In this document: positions 1-7,046 of the stretch, in pieces
Numbering within the stretch: the stretch's first letter is position 1
Layout of the letters: each line of letters opens with the position of its first letter
NCBI GenBank assembly: GCA_910585805.1
Contig: CAJUFB010000058.1
Location: 15,694 to 23,511, forward strand
Reading direction: 5' to 3'
DNA: 7,818 nucleotides
Origin: an uncultured Acetatifactor sp.
GTDB taxonomy: Bacteria; Bacillota; Clostridia; Lachnospirales; Lachnospiraceae
Notes under the pieces: generated by a model
What the model was told of the DNA's origin: nothing
The model's database searches: none
The model's input: only the letters and a program-made list of their open reading frames with translations
Position numbers and translations under genes: made by a program

Positions 1-1
1 C

Positions 2-3000
2 GGAACGCAGGCGCCTGACGGCGCAGAGGGGAGCACGGCTCCTTCAGGGACGCAGGCGCCTGACAGTACAGACAGTCCATCTGTGCCCACGGTGACACAG
101 GGACCCGGCGGACAGGGAGTACAGCTGCCGGGACAAAACAGTGTCTTCGGCACCAGGAGTGCACAGGGAGAAGCTGTGCTGTCCGGGGAAACAGGGCGTA
201 TCGATGTTTCCATTACTGCGGCATTGGATCTGATGCGGGACGTGACATTTGATGTTACGATTTCTGATGGGGGAAGCACCCAAAGCGGCACAGTCTCTCT
301 TCCGAAAAACACAGCGGCAGTGGGGGAAACCAGCTTTGAAGGATTGTCCGACGGAGAATATACGCTGACCGTGTCGGCGCCCAGGTTTGCTGTCTATACG
401 CAGAAGATCAGAGTGGAAGGCAAATCTTACAAGGTAGGGCTTGCCACAGGGTTTATCGCCGGCAGCGGGATTGAATATGCGGCAGAAAAGCCGCATCCGG
501 GCGTTTTGGTGATCGGAGACGTGAACGGAGACGGCAAGGTTAACCAGGCAGACCGGGTGCAGCTCATTGATGCCATTGACAGTGGGGCAGGTTCCGATGC
601 CTTCGACCTGAATGGCGACGGGAAGACAGACCTTGTCGATCTGGAGTATTTTGCCAGGGCGTATAATGATCCCAGGGATATGCAGGCCAGTGTGGAGGAG
701 TCTGTACCTAAGGGAATCATTACAGTGGCTGCACATGCAGGCACAACGGTGGAAGGTGAGTTGGGCGCCCTTCTTGAAAGTACCGGAAGTGTTACACTGA
801 GGCCTGCAAACGGGGGGGCGATATCGGACGGGAATCCGGTGGTCCTGCAGTTTGACTTCGCCGACAGGCAGGGGAAGAATCTTGTGGAGTCCGACGGCAT
901 TGTCATAGGATCCGAAAGTGACAATACGATCGGCAAGGCGGAGATTGAAGTTACATATACAGATAACGGCAGGGATATCACACAGAAATATTCTTATACG
1001 GATAACGGCCTCAGTCTGGTGGATGAGTCTCCGGTCAAGGCGGAAAAAGACAGCAGCGGAAATATCCTGCTCCATCTTGGCGGACAGGTTGCCGTAAAGA
1101 GAGTCATTATCAGGATTCAGGGAATGCTGAATAATAATAATCTGGCGGAGATCGCCAGGGTCGAGTTTGTGAACGGCATGGAGTCAAGGATTCCGGAACC
1201 GGAGATGGATATTCCGGCGGGTATGAACGCTGTTCCGGGAAGCAACAAGATCAGCTTGACATGGGATCCCTGTATCAATGTGACAGGATATGAGGTGGCC
1301 ATTGCGATTGTACAGGAGGATGGAACCCTGGGGCAGTGGGAAACGATAATGGTCACGGGCAATGCCCTTGATGTCTCTTCTTATGGGAAAGAAAAGCTGA
1401 AGAACTATCAGAAGTATTCTGTCAAGGTACAGTCCGTCAATGGTACATGGCGCAGCGGATACGGGGAGGCGCAGACAGTTATCCCTGTGCCCAAAGGCAA
1501 GCCGGATAAGCCGGATATGGTAAAAGCGGTAGGTAAGTATAAGAGCATTGCGGTATCATGGAAGGATATGGAAGATACTGAATATTACAGGCTTTTCTAT
1601 AAGAAAGAAACCGATGCCGAATATCAGGAAATTGGCAAAAGGCTGGAAACCAACAGCTATGTGCTGGAAGGACTTGAAGACCTGACCACTTACATGATTT
1701 ATGTGATAGGCGGGAATACGTTAGGGGAGAGCGGCCCTTCTCTTACGGCCACAGCCACGACTACGGATCTGAATCCGCCGGCTATGCCGAAGTATAAGCT
1801 GATCAACACAGGTGGGGCAGGCCAGATAGGCGACCATATTATCAGCGCAGGGAAGGGAGTGAGAACTGGCGTTACTTCAATGGAGGACAGCCAGAAGGAT
1901 AAAGAGCCGGTTACGGCCTGGGGAACCGTAGACCATGATGCACTCTCCTATTATCTCGTAAAAGACTGGGATGACGGTGTTGCCTATCCCGCTGAAAACA
2001 AAGGTTTGATTTATGAGTTTGACCAGGCATATGAAATGGATACAATCAGTTTCCACGCTTTTGACAGTACGGATGGCGGATATGCCGCGGCAAGAGTCTG
2101 CTTCTGGGATGCGGATGGAAAACAGGGTGTCGCCAGCGCTTCTCTGGAGAGAAAGACAGACAGTGATAACCGGATATATTACGTTGTAAGACTTGCTGAG
2201 CCGGTCAACGCAAAAAAGATACAGCTTTGTATCGGGCGCGGCAACGGTTATGTAAGAAGGATTACGATAGCAGAGGTTTACTTCCACTATTATGATCCGC
2301 TGTATAATGATATCATGGGTCTCTATGAGGATGATCTCCATACGGTGCTGAGGTCGGATGTAAACCAGGGGACAATTGATGCCTTAAGGGCAAGGATCAA
2401 TACGCCGGATGAGGTAAGCGGAGAGATGCATCCGGACAGCGAGCTTTTGAAACGCGAGCTGGAAAATGCGGAGCAGATTCTGAATTCGGTGCTGAGTACT
2501 TCTGTGGTGATCCACAATGCCATTACCACAAAAGGTGTGAGCAATGTTGGCGGCTTGAATGTGTGGCAGCCTTTGGGTGTGACCGCGGCGGCAGGAGAAG
2601 AGATTGCGGTGTATGTGGGCCACAGTACGAAGAAGACAGGTGAGAATACAGAGCTGCAGCTGATTGCCACGCAATACAATGCAGAAGCCGATGCGATGGC
2701 TCAGACCGTGATCAGTACTCTGAAAGTAGGAAAGAATACAGTCCAGATTCCCAAGATCTGGTCATTGAATTATGAGTCGGGCGGCGCGCTGTATGTTCAG
2801 TACAGAGGAGCTGGCAATGCAACCGGAGAGTATGCGGTGAGGGTCAGCGGCGGAGTCCAGGTGCCCATACTGGATCTGTACCAGGTGACAGACGAGAAGG
2901 AAAGGCTTGCAAGAACGGTTGCATATGTAGAGAAGCTGAAAGCTTATGTCAGCGAGATGCAAAGCAACCATGAGAAATATCATGTACAATCCGGCAATAA

Positions 3001-5290
3001 GCTGGTTAATTACGCTTATGATGTACAGACCTGTATTCTGGGTGCCTCCGACATAATGCTGGATACCATGATGTTCTCCCTGCCTGCAACGCAGATATGG
3101 GCAGGTTCGGGCGGAAACAGCGGCATAAGCACGCAGGCGCAGGCAGAGAGGATCCTGAAATCCATGGACAGCATGGATGAAATGATGTATCTGTTCTATC
3201 AGCACAAGGGGCTGAATAAGAATGCGCCTGATGCGGTGAATCAGATTCCGGCAGGGCATCAGAATATCCGTTACCAGAGGATGTTTGCGAAAGCATTTAT
3301 GTATGCTTCGGGCAACCACATCGGTATCGGCTGGGGTTCTACGGCGGGAATGCTGTCGTCTGCGGGAGTTGTTTTTGACACAGATGGAAAGTATCAGTCC
3401 GGATCCTATTTTGGATGGGGCATTGGCCATGAGATAGGACACTGTATCAACCAGGGGGCCTATGCGGTAGCCGAGATTACCAATAACTATTTCTCGGTAT
3501 TGGCCCAGGCACAGGACAGGAATGACAGCGTACGTTTTCAGTATGACAAAGTGTATGAAAAGGTGACATCCGGAACGAAGGGACGGGCAACGAATGTATT
3601 TACGCAGCTTGGTCTGTACTGGCAGCTTCACCTGGCATACGATAACGGATACAATTTTAAAACCTATGAGAAATATGAGGAGCAGCTTAATAACCTGTTC
3701 TTTGCAAGAGTAGATACGTACGCCAGAAACACGGCAAAAGCGCCGGCTCCGGGCGGTGTGAATCTGACTCTGGAAAGCGAGGAGCAGAACCTGATGAGGC
3801 TGTCCTGTGCGGCGGCAGAGAAAAATATCCTGGATTTCTTTGAACGCTGGGGTATGACGCCGAATGAAGCTACAAGGAAGTATGCAGAGCAGTTCCCTGT
3901 GGAAACGAGGGCAATTTGCTATGCAAACGATGATGCCAGGGTTTACCGTCTTACCGGATCGGGTAGTAAACTGGGGACGGAAGGCAGGGTGGAGGCTGTC
4001 AGCGATACGGCTAACGCAAGGCTTGTGAAAGCGAACCAGATTGATTTTACCTTAGGTTATAAGAACATTCCGGAGGCTGATATACTGGGTTATGAAATTG
4101 TGAGGTGCACCATTTCCGGCGGAAAGACCGTGGAGGAACCTGTAACCTTTGTGCAGGGCAGTACCGGTACATACAGCGATGTCATAGCAACTCTGAATAA
4201 CAGAGTGGTGTATTATAAGATTACTTTGGTTGACAAATATCTGAATCGTTCGGCGGTGAAGGTGACGGACTCCTTTAAGATAGAGCATGACGGCAGCCTG
4301 AGCAAGGAATTCTGGACAGTGGACACGCAGAATCTCACCGCATTAGTGGTAAATGAAGATGGCAGCGAAGTGGACGAAGTCATAACCGGAAGCACAGTGC
4401 AGGGTAATGTTACAGGCTGTGAAGAAGATAAGGGAACGGACGCGGTTGCCGGAATGGAAAAGGATAAGCTAATTGACAATCAGGAAGCCACGGTGTATAA
4501 AGCCAGAACAGCCGGCGCTGCGCAGATTACGCTGAATTTCAACAGGCCGCTTACAGTGGCAGGTTTCAAGTTCACAGGAGTGACAGGGTATACAGGGACA
4601 TATAAAGTGCAGCTGGTGTGCAGTGACGGAAGTGAGGAAACTGTAGCAGAAGGAACTGTAGGCACACAGGCGAGTCAGACGCTTTACTTTACTACATCAG
4701 ACGGAAAATATGTAAGCGCCTATGAGGCGACTGCCGTAAGGCTGATATTAGATACTGCGGCAGGAAGCACGGTATCCATTGCTGAACTGGATGTACTGGG
4801 ACCTACAAGCGATAATGTGGATTTCAGGCGGACGGAAGGCGATGATCAGCAGGTCGTGATCGGAAAGCTGTCAGCGGATTTCAAGTATGGCGCTCAGGAC
4901 GAGGACGTCATTCCGAAAGGCTCTGTCGTGTTTGCCGGTTCCTATAAAGGAAATCCGGCGTATAATGTAGTGCTTCTGTACGACCAGGACGGCAATATCG
5001 TAGGAAAGATTTCAGAGGGCGAATTGCAGGCACAGCAGATCATCCTGGCACATGTGCCGGAAGACATAGAGGAGCCTGTCAGGAGGGTGGCAGATGGTAC
5101 CTGGATTTACTGGGTAGCCCCGGATACAGACTTGAAAAACGTAACGAAGGTGCGCGCGGAGCTTTACCGCGTGGATGATGCGCAGACGAATGAGGGACAG
5201 AGGCTTGTCAGTGACTCTCTCTTCCAGCAGATGCCTGAGGGTGAACTGCCCGGCGTTACGTTGGATGGTGTTGCGGAACCTTGGAACTAG
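2..5290 (+). CDS. Secreted multidomain M60-family zinc metalloprotease with dockerin, FN3 and discoidin-like modules (5' partial)
   Basis: The frame is open from base 2, so the true start and signal peptide lie upstream; GTG at 83 is not a credible start. 1762 residues are visible (numbered from base 2). In order: Thr/Pro/Ser-rich repeat linker (1-35); CnaB/carboxypeptidase-regulatory-like beta domain (about 64-163); type I dockerin (about 170-222) with two full calcium loops; discoidin-like region (about 234-400); FN3 (404-497) and FN3 (500-589); discoidin-like module (592-768); helical spacer (770-830); M60 peptidase (about 834-1300) with HEIGH at 1143-1147, a glutamate ten residues later (1158) in EITNNYF, and the family's typical FFERWG near its end; FN3-like domain (1309-1434); discoidin-like module (1431-1601); unrecognised beta-rich C-terminus (1606-1762). 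M60 enzymes of mucosal microbes cleave mucin-type glycoproteins, and discoidin-like modules often bind glycans; that substrate is inferred here. No LPXTG, membrane anchor or wall repeats are visible. The next gene starts 12 bp downstream, probably in the same operon. Confidence 0.93.
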   Translation, partial: GTQAPDGAEGSTAPSGTQAPDSTDSPSVPTVTQGPGGQGVQLPGQNSVFGTRSAQGEAVLSGETGRIDVSITAALDLMRDVTFDVTISDGGSTQSGTVSLPKNTAAVGETSFEGLSDGEYTLTVSAPRFAVYTQKIRVEGKSYKVGLATGFIAGSGIEYAAEKPHPGVLVIGDVNGDGKVNQADRVQLIDAIDSGAGSDAFDLNGDGKTDLVDLEYFARAYNDPRDMQASVEESVPKGIITVAAHAGTTVEGELGALLESTGSVTLRPANGGAISDGNPVVLQFDFADRQGKNLVESDGIVIGSESDNTIGKAEIEVTYTDNGRDITQKYSYTDNGLSLVDESPVKAEKDSSGNILLHLGGQVAVKRVIIRIQGMLNNNNLAEIARVEFVNGMESRIPEPEMDIPAGMNAVPGSNKISLTWDPCINVTGYEVAIAIVQEDGTLGQWETIMVTGNALDVSSYGKEKLKNYQKYSVKVQSVNGTWRSGYGEAQTVIPVPKGKPDKPDMVKAVGKYKSIAVSWKDMEDTEYYRLFYKKETDAEYQEIGKRLETNSYVLEGLEDLTTYMIYVIGGNTLGESGPSLTATATTTDLNPPAMPKYKLINTGGAGQIGDHIISAGKGVRTGVTSMEDSQKDKEPVTAWGTVDHDALSYYLVKDWDDGVAYPAENKGLIYEFDQAYEMDTISFHAFDSTDGGYAAARVCFWDADGKQGVASASLERKTDSDNRIYYVVRLAEPVNAKKIQLCIGRGNGYVRRITIAEVYFHYYDPLYNDIMGLYEDDLHTVLRSDVNQGTIDALRARINTPDEVSGEMHPDSELLKRELENAEQILNSVLSTSVVIHNAITTKGVSNVGGLNVWQPLGVTAAAGEEIAVYVGHSTKKTGENTELQLIATQYNAEADAMAQTVISTLKVGKNTVQIPKIWSLNYESGGALYVQYRGAGNATGEYAVRVSGGVQVPILDLYQVTDEKERLARTVAYVEKLKAYVSEMQSNHEKYHVQSGNKLVNYAYDVQTCILGASDIMLDTMMFSLPATQIWAGSGGNSGISTQAQAERILKSMDSMDEMMYLFYQHKGLNKNAPDAVNQIPAGHQNIRYQRMFAKAFMYASGNHIGIGWGSTAGMLSSAGVVFDTDGKYQSGSYFGWGIGHEIGHCINQGAYAVAEITNNYFSVLAQAQDRNDSVRFQYDKVYEKVTSGTKGRATNVFTQLGLYWQLHLAYDNGYNFKTYEKYEEQLNNLFFARVDTYARNTAKAPAPGGVNLTLESEEQNLMRLSCAAAEKNILDFFERWGMTPNEATRKYAEQFPVETRAICYANDDARVYRLTGSGSKLGTEGRVEAVSDTANARLVKANQIDFTLGYKNIPEADILGYEIVRCTISGGKTVEEPVTFVQGSTGTYSDVIATLNNRVVYYKITLVDKYLNRSAVKVTDSFKIEHDGSLSKEFWTVDTQNLTALVVNEDGSEVDEVITGSTVQGNVTGCEEDKGTDAVAGMEKDKLIDNQEATVYKARTAGAAQITLNFNRPLTVAGFKFTGVTGYTGTYKVQLVCSDGSEETVAEGTVGTQASQTLYFTTSDGKYVSAYEATAVRLILDTAAGSTVSIAELDVLGPTSDNVDFRRTEGDDQQVVIGKLSADFKYGAQDEDVIPKGSVVFAGSYKGNPAYNVVLLYDQDGNIVGKISEGELQAQQIILAHVPEDIEEPVRRVADGTWIYWVAPDTDLKNVTKVRAELYRVDDAQTNEGQRLVSDSLFQQMPEGELPGVTLDGVAEPWN
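5..64 (+). repeat. 45-bp (15-residue) tandem repeat in the protease's linker, cut by window edge
   Basis: The 15-mer ACGCAGGCGCCTGAC occurs at 5-19 and again at 50-64, a 45-bp period that keeps frame and encodes GTQAPD twice within Gly/Ser/Thr/Pro/Asp-rich sequence. The array probably continues upstream as a flexible linker joining the visible domains to unseen N-terminal modules. Only the last one or two units are visible. Confidence 0.7.
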
Positions 5291-5296
5291 AAGGAG
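5291..5296 (+). promoter_or_regulatory. Ribosome binding site of the wall-binding protein gene
   Basis: AAGGAG directly follows the TAG stop of the protease gene and sits six bases before ATG at 5303. It is a near-perfect Shine-Dalgarno sequence, it fixes the start of the downstream gene, and with the 12-bp gap it supports co-transcription of the two genes. Confidence 0.85.
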
Positions 5297-5302
5297 AAGC
5301 TT

Positions 5303-6799
5303 ATGAAGAGAAATATTTCACGTACTTTTTTTGCAATGTTACTTTGTGCCATCCTGCTCCCGATACGGGCCAATGCGGCAGGCAGAGATGGATTTCAGCT
5401 GGATAATAAAGGGGTGGTAACACTCCTTTCCCAGCATGCCGCGAAGGAAAAGATATCGACTCTTCAATTCAGCCTGTCTGTGAATACAGCCGGGGTGAAT
5501 ACGGTGGAGTTTCAGTTTGCGGAGAATCGTGCCCGAATTGCGGAGTACCGATACGATAAAGAAAAAAGCCAGCTGAATATTTATCTGGCTGGAGTGGAAC
5601 CACTCTTTGCCGAAGGTACGAATGAACTGCGGATCGGGAAGATTGTGGTGCTGGATCCGAATAGAAATGAAGCTGGCGCAGAGATTGGAGTGGTTATGGG
5701 GACTCTCGGCTATGTCTATGGGACGGAGATGAGGCTGGAGGAGGACGTAGATCTTCCTGAAATCGTATCCATCGGCCCGTCAGCCCAGGTGACTCCTGCT
5801 CCTACGCAGGAACCCTCGGAGCCTGCGGAACCTACAGATGAGCCTGCACAACCCACTGATGAGCCCGCAGGTCCCACAGAGGAACCGACAGGGCCAACGC
5901 AGGAGCCTTCAGGCCCCACGGATGAGCCTGCACAACCCACAGAGACGCCTGTTAACCCGGGGACACCTGGGGATGGACCCGGCAAATGGGTAACGGAAGC
6001 AGATGGAAATCAATACTGGTACGAAGGCGGCGTGAAGCAGGGAACCGAAGGAAGAGGCAAGGAAATCTATGATCCCGCATCCGATGCGTGGTACTGGCTG
6101 GATGCCGTGGATGGCGGCAGGAAGGCAGTGAGCAAGGATGTATACATGGAATCAGCGGCAGGCCCTCTGGCTGAGAACGCGGACGGAACCGGAAAATGGG
6201 TGCGTTATGATGCCAATGGCCACATGGTGAAAGGATGGGACAGAACAGAAGCGGGAACCTGGTACTTCGATCCGATCTTCGGCACCATGGCAAAAGGCTA
6301 TGTAGTGATAGGAGGAGAGCTCTTCCGTTTTGACAAGATCAGCGGAATCGGCAGCGGGCAGCCCTGTGAATGGCGGGAAGTATTCGGCTGGGTCGTTGAA
6401 GAGGACGGTAACCGTTACTGGTACGAAGACGGCGTGAAGCAGGGAACCGAAGGAAGGGGCAAGGAAATTTATGACCCCGACTCCGATGCATGGTACTGGC
6501 TGGATGCTGTGGACGGCGGAAAGAAAGCAGTGAGCAAGGATGTGTATATGGAGTCGCTGGCAGGCGGTTGGGCTGAAAACGCGGACGGAACCGGCAAGTG
6601 GGTGCGCTATGACGCCAATGGGCACATGGTGAAGGAATGGGATACAACAGAAGCGGGAACCTATTACTTTGATCCGGTTTTCGGTACCATGGCGAAAGGC
6701 ACAGTGTTCATCGAAGGCAGCGAATACCGATTTGATCCCATTACGGGAATCCAGATCGGAAAGCGTAACAGACGGCCAGATCCCGGACAGAAAAATTAA
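5303..6799 (+). CDS. Secreted cell-wall-binding protein with N-terminal cohesin-like module, Pro/Thr linker and duplicated aromatic repeats
   Basis: 498 residues. Residues 1-25 form a signal peptide: basic MKRNISR, a hydrophobic core, and a likely signal peptidase I cut after ANA; Cys15 lacks a lipobox. Residues 27-155 are one compact beta-rich module of alternating hydrophobic strands (such as STLQFSLSV, LNIYLAGVEPLF, NELRIGKIVV). Strand order and length resemble a shortened cohesin, but this is a by-eye match with no diagnostic motif. Residues about 160-226 are a Pro/Thr/Glu linker of TDEPAQP/TEEPTGP-like units, a likely wall-spanning spacer. Residues 229-498 carry two related units with YWYE, WYWLDAV, KWVRYD and YYFDP motifs, the Lachnospiraceae version of glucan/choline-binding-like repeats, so the protein probably sticks non-covalently to the wall; the ligand is unknown. 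It lacks an LPXTG or catalytic motif. Position just behind a dockerin-bearing protease suggests a surface receptor for that enzyme (inference). Confidence 0.9.
   Translation: MKRNISRTFFAMLLCAILLPIRANAAGRDGFQLDNKGVVTLLSQHAAKEKISTLQFSLSVNTAGVNTVEFQFAENRARIAEYRYDKEKSQLNIYLAGVEPLFAEGTNELRIGKIVVLDPNRNEAGAEIGVVMGTLGYVYGTEMRLEEDVDLPEIVSIGPSAQVTPAPTQEPSEPAEPTDEPAQPTDEPAGPTEEPTGPTQEPSGPTDEPAQPTETPVNPGTPGDGPGKWVTEADGNQYWYEGGVKQGTEGRGKEIYDPASDAWYWLDAVDGGRKAVSKDVYMESAAGPLAENADGTGKWVRYDANGHMVKGWDRTEAGTWYFDPIFGTMAKGYVVIGGELFRFDKISGIGSGQPCEWREVFGWVVEEDGNRYWYEDGVKQGTEGRGKEIYDPDSDAWYWLDAVDGGKKAVSKDVYMESLAGGWAENADGTGKWVRYDANGHMVKEWDTTEAGTYYFDPVFGTMAKGTVFIEGSEYRFDPITGIQIGKRNRRPDPGQKN
5780..5980 (+). repeat. Pro/Thr/Glu linker with imperfect in-frame repeats
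   Basis: Imperfect 21-bp-type units encode TDEPAQP, TDEPAGP, TEEPTGP, TQEPSGP and similar seven-residue blocks. An exact 20-base copy, GATGAGCCTGCACAACCCAC, occurs at 5837-5856 and 5921-5940, 84 bp (four units) apart. Such tracts can gain or lose units in frame, altering how far the N-terminal module reaches from the wall. Confidence 0.85.
5987..6766 (+). repeat. Two tandem copies of a 134-residue cell-wall-binding unit
   Basis: Unit A begins at Trp codon 5987 and unit B at Trp codon 6389, a 402-bp period. Proteins of the two units are roughly four-fifths identical by eye over about 120 residues, with long invariant blocks such as GVKQGTEGRGKEIYDP and WYWLDAVDGG, and the DNA is also close. 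The differences cluster at the unit ends and in the short ESAAGPL / ESLAGGW segment. This indicates segmental duplication within the gene. Each unit itself contains several short aromatic sub-repeats. Confidence 0.85.
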
Positions 6800-6812
6800 A
6801 GGAACGGACTAC

Positions 6813-6850
6813 AGGCAACCACAGTTTTATAAGCTGCGGTTGTCTTAAAT
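6813..6850 (+). terminator. Probable intrinsic terminator of the protease/wall-protein operon
   Basis: GGCAACCACAG (6814-6824) pairs with CTGCGGTTGTC (6834-6844) around a 9-base loop, with one G-U pair and one A-C mismatch; an extra A-T pair (6813/6845) closes the base. It starts 14 bases after the stop codon. The downstream tract (TTAAATATAAAA) is AT-rich but not a clean T run, so termination may be only partial. The position between two unrelated genes is what favours the call. Confidence 0.55.
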
Positions 6851-6907
6851 ATAAAAAGTGAATAAAAGATGGTATAAAATATTGTTCAGAATGGAAAACT
6901 TATATAA

Positions 6908-6936
6908 TTGAAAAATTCTAAATATCATGGTATCAT
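6908..6936 (+). promoter_or_regulatory. Predicted sigma-70/SigA promoter for mecA
   Basis: TTGAAA (6908-6913) is separated by exactly 17 bases from TATCAT (6931-6936); each hexamer differs from consensus at one position. Transcription would begin near 6943, giving a leader of about 104 nt before mecA. A second, poorer candidate overlaps upstream: TTGTTC (6882-6887) with perfect TATAAT (6903-6908), but its spacer is only 15 bases. The surrounding 6845-6940 stretch is strongly AT-rich and carries no gene. Confidence 0.55.
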
Positions 6937-7033
6937 AAGTATGTCAGCCGAAATGTTGCTTTGTGCCGGAAGTCTGGCAGTGGGATGGAACGAGAACAGC
7001 CTGTTAAAGCTGTCCGAGTGAAATTCCTTATTA

Positions 7034-7040
7034 TGGGGAT
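7034..7040 (+). promoter_or_regulatory. Ribosome binding site of mecA
   Basis: GGGGAT lies six bases before the ATG at 7047, an acceptable but not perfect Shine-Dalgarno match. Two nearby ATGs (7039, 7042) are out of frame, so this site and the conserved MRIERV beginning together set the start at 7047. Confidence 0.6.
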
Positions 7041-7046
7041 GATGAT

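Noticed and set aside
83..85. GTG as start of the protease
   Set aside because: The frame is open back to base 2 with linker-type repeat sequence, no signal peptide follows the GTG, and no Shine-Dalgarno precedes it.
44..1075. Long minus-strand open frame (343 codons) opposite the protease gene
   Set aside because: It is rich in Cys, His and Arg with no recognisable domain or ribosome binding site, and lies fully opposite a strongly supported domain series on the plus strand; it is a shadow frame.
2762..3631. Minus-strand open frame (289 codons) opposite the M60 catalytic domain
   Set aside because: No family features or translation signal; it overlaps the zinc-binding motif region of the real gene on the other strand.
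5326..5332. Run of seven T bases in the signal-peptide codons, possible phase-variation tract
   Set aside because: Seven bases is short for slippage switching and is explained by two Phe codons after a Thr codon; no alternative frame gives a sensible product.
5346..5349. Cys15 of the wall-binding protein as a lipoprotein attachment site
   Set aside because: The residue before Cys is Leu and the segment lies inside the hydrophobic core, so there is no lipobox; a standard cut after ANA fits better.
5837..5940. Repeated 20-base blocks as a possible CRISPR-like or mobile-element repeat
   Set aside because: The copies are in-frame coding repeats of the Pro/Thr linker, with no spacers of constant length and no terminal inverted repeats.
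5716..5985. Minus-strand frame rich in Gly, Ser, Val and Cys opposite the Pro/Thr linker
   Set aside because: Its repeat pattern is simply the complement of the Pro/Thr/Glu linker codons.
6941..7021. 26-codon open frame before mecA as a real small gene
   Set aside because: No Shine-Dalgarno, and its ATG lies at or before the predicted transcript start; kept only as an observation about the leader.
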